A stretch of DNA of 64,000 bases, from assembly GCF_011806575.1 (NCBI RefSeq), contig NZ_JAATOO010000006.1:62001-126000 (forward strand). The letters are read 5' to 3'. Within the stretch, counting starts at the first letter, position 1; the number at the start of each line of letters is the position of its first letter. This stretch comes from Vibrio hepatarius (GTDB taxonomy: Bacteria > Pseudomonadota > Gammaproteobacteria > Enterobacterales > Vibrionaceae). Under the pieces are notes generated by a model. The model worked only from the letters and a program-made list of their open reading frames with translations. It was not told the origin of the DNA and did not search any database. Positions 62,886 through 64,000 of the stretch are shown here, piece by piece. Made by a program: the position numbers and the translations under genes.

Positions 62886-64000
62886 GTGATCAAAATAGAA
62901 TTGCCAACGCTAATTAGCAAACTGAACGAACAAAGTAAATTAGCCCTAGAGCATGCGGCTTCTCTGTGTTTAGAACAGCAACACTCAGAAGTAACGTTCG
63001 AACATTATTTGCATGTATCGTTGAATAATCCCCTTTGTGATATTCGTGAGATTTTACGCAGCAGCGATATTGACCACGTTGAAATTCAAGATTTAGTTTT
63101 TGGTGAGTTACCACGTGAATCCGGGCACGAAACTTATCCAGTCTTTTCTCCTTTATTAATTGAACTGCTCCAAGATGCTTGGCTGCTTGCCTCGACGGAA
63201 ATGAATCTTGACCATCTACGATCAGGCATCATTTTCTTAGCGGCACTGATGCGTCCTGAACGTTATCTTGCGCCGTCGGTTTATAAGAAGTTCGAAACCT
63301 TTAACCGAGAGACGTTGCGCAGAGAATTCTTTGCTGTTTTGAAAGACTCGGCTGAGACACCTGTTGAAAATGGTAAGAAGGTGAGCAATTCACTGACTTC
63401 AAATAATGGTCAACAAGCTCTCAACAAATACTGTACCAATGTGACCGAACAAGCACGTGCGAATGAGTTAGATCCAGTACTTTGCCGTGATGAAGAAATC
63501 AATTTGATGATTGATATCCTCTGTCGTCGCAGAAAAAGCAACCCAATTGTCGTGGGTGACGCGGGTGTAGGTAAGAGCGCTGTTGTCGAAGGACTTGCAC
63601 TTAGAATCGTTGACGGAAAAGTGCCTGATCGTCTAAAGAATATTGAGTTAATGAGTCTAGATTTAGGCTTGCTTCAAGCTGGTGCAGCCGTAAAAGGGGA
63701 GTTTGAGAAAAGACTTAAAGCCATCATTGACGAAATTAAGTCCGCTCCAACGCCAATTATCTTGTTTATCGATGAAGCACATACCTTAATTGGTGCGGGT
63801 AACCAAGAAGGTGGCGGTGATGCAGCAAACTTACTTAAGCCAGCACTAGCTCGTGGTGAACTGCGCGCTGTCGCCGCGACAACCTGGAAAGAATACAAAA
63901 AGTACTTCGAGAAAGATCCTGCGCTTAGCCGTCGTTTCCAATTAGTGAAGCTAGACGAGCCTTCTGCAGAGCAAACTGTCAATATCCTGCGTGGCTTGTG
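62886..64000 (+). CDS. tssH: T6SS sheath-disassembly ATPase TssH (ClpV), 3' end beyond window
   Basis: The first ~371 residues of ClpV, continuing past the right edge. The start is GTG 62886; the ATG two bases earlier is out of frame and stops at once. The Clp N-domain covers residues 1-150. The first AAA+ domain has Walker A GDAGVGKSA (residues 224-232), AAVKGEFEKRLKAII and Walker B ILFIDEAHT. ClpV unfolds contracted TssBC sheath for reuse. The reading frame is open without stops to base 64000. The gap after tssL is 45 bp. Confidence 0.95.
   Translation, partial: MIKIELPTLISKLNEQSKLALEHAASLCLEQQHSEVTFEHYLHVSLNNPLCDIREILRSSDIDHVEIQDLVFGELPRESGHETYPVFSPLLIELLQDAWLLASTEMNLDHLRSGIIFLAALMRPERYLAPSVYKKFETFNRETLRREFFAVLKDSAETPVENGKKVSNSLTSNNGQQALNKYCTNVTEQARANELDPVLCRDEEINLMIDILCRRRKSNPIVVGDAGVGKSAVVEGLALRIVDGKVPDRLKNIELMSLDLGLLQAGAAVKGEFEKRLKAIIDEIKSAPTPIILFIDEAHTLIGAGNQEGGGDAANLLKPALARGELRAVAATTWKEYKKYFEKDPALSRRFQLVKLDEPSAEQTVNILRGL

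Noticed and set aside
1..64000. CRISPR arrays, insertion sequences and prophage genes
   Set aside because: No repeated spacer-repeat pattern, transposase, integrase or phage structural gene was seen; phage-like proteins here belong to the T6SS.

Overview
The window is chromosomal DNA from a Vibrio or a very close relative. Four things point there. The 693-residue hybrid kinase at 45694-47775 matches the CAI-1 quorum-sensing receptor CqsS. The order sbcD-sbcC-cqsS, then clcA further on, resembles what I recall of V. cholerae chromosome 2. The divergent trxC / second fabH pair is also Vibrio-like. The type VI secretion (T6SS) order tssB-C-E-F-G-tagH-J-K-L-H is that of the V. cholerae large T6SS cluster. 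Gene content suggests the secondary chromosome, but this cannot be proven from the window.

Layout. 1-2560: tail of an LTA-synthase-like sulfatase-fold enzyme, then a two-component pair. 2567-6773: VOC protein, azlC-azlD amino-acid exporter (minus), rnk (minus), AraC regulator and EamA transporter. 6763-19532: branched-chain amino-acid catabolism. The leucine operon (liuR, liuA, liuB, liuC, liuE; minus) diverges from the valine/isoleucine operon (thiolase, mmsA, acyl-CoA dehydrogenase, two hydratase-fold enzymes, mmsB, SDR; plus). Two LiuR-like palindromes lie between them. The biotin-carrying subunit of methylcrotonyl-CoA carboxylase (liuD) is missing. 19616-20361: HopJ-family and YjbR proteins. 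20527-20842: tRNA-Cys, tRNA-Leu, tRNA-Cys. 21079-24807: an unusual two-module envelope protein, then an NfeD/SPFH pair. 24838-29595: a Ni/peptide-type ABC transporter operon behind a 46-bp palindrome with a perfect Zur-like core. 29799-33345: DoxX, MscS channel, and a nemA-type ene-reductase diverging from a TetR regulator across three identical operator-like repeats. 33590-33767: second tRNA-Leu/tRNA-Cys locus.

33777-39416: DUF4174 protein, ygbA-type protein, MFS transporter, trxC, fabH-type KAS III and an AT-rich beta-helix protein. 39499-52726: C69 dipeptidase, sbcDC, cqsS, a SLAC1/TehA-type transporter, clcA, a COG0523 metal-chaperone GTPase and rbgA. 52727-53502 is a very AT-rich gap. 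53503-64000 is a T6SS operon, cut off by the window end inside tssH (clpV).

The observations most worth following are the Zur-like box in front of the ABC operon, the liu cluster without liuD, cqsS without adjacent cqsA, the envelope protein with an internal sorting-signal-like segment followed by a second signal-peptide-like segment, and a possible sRNA at 50495-50677. No insertion sequence, prophage or CRISPR array was seen.
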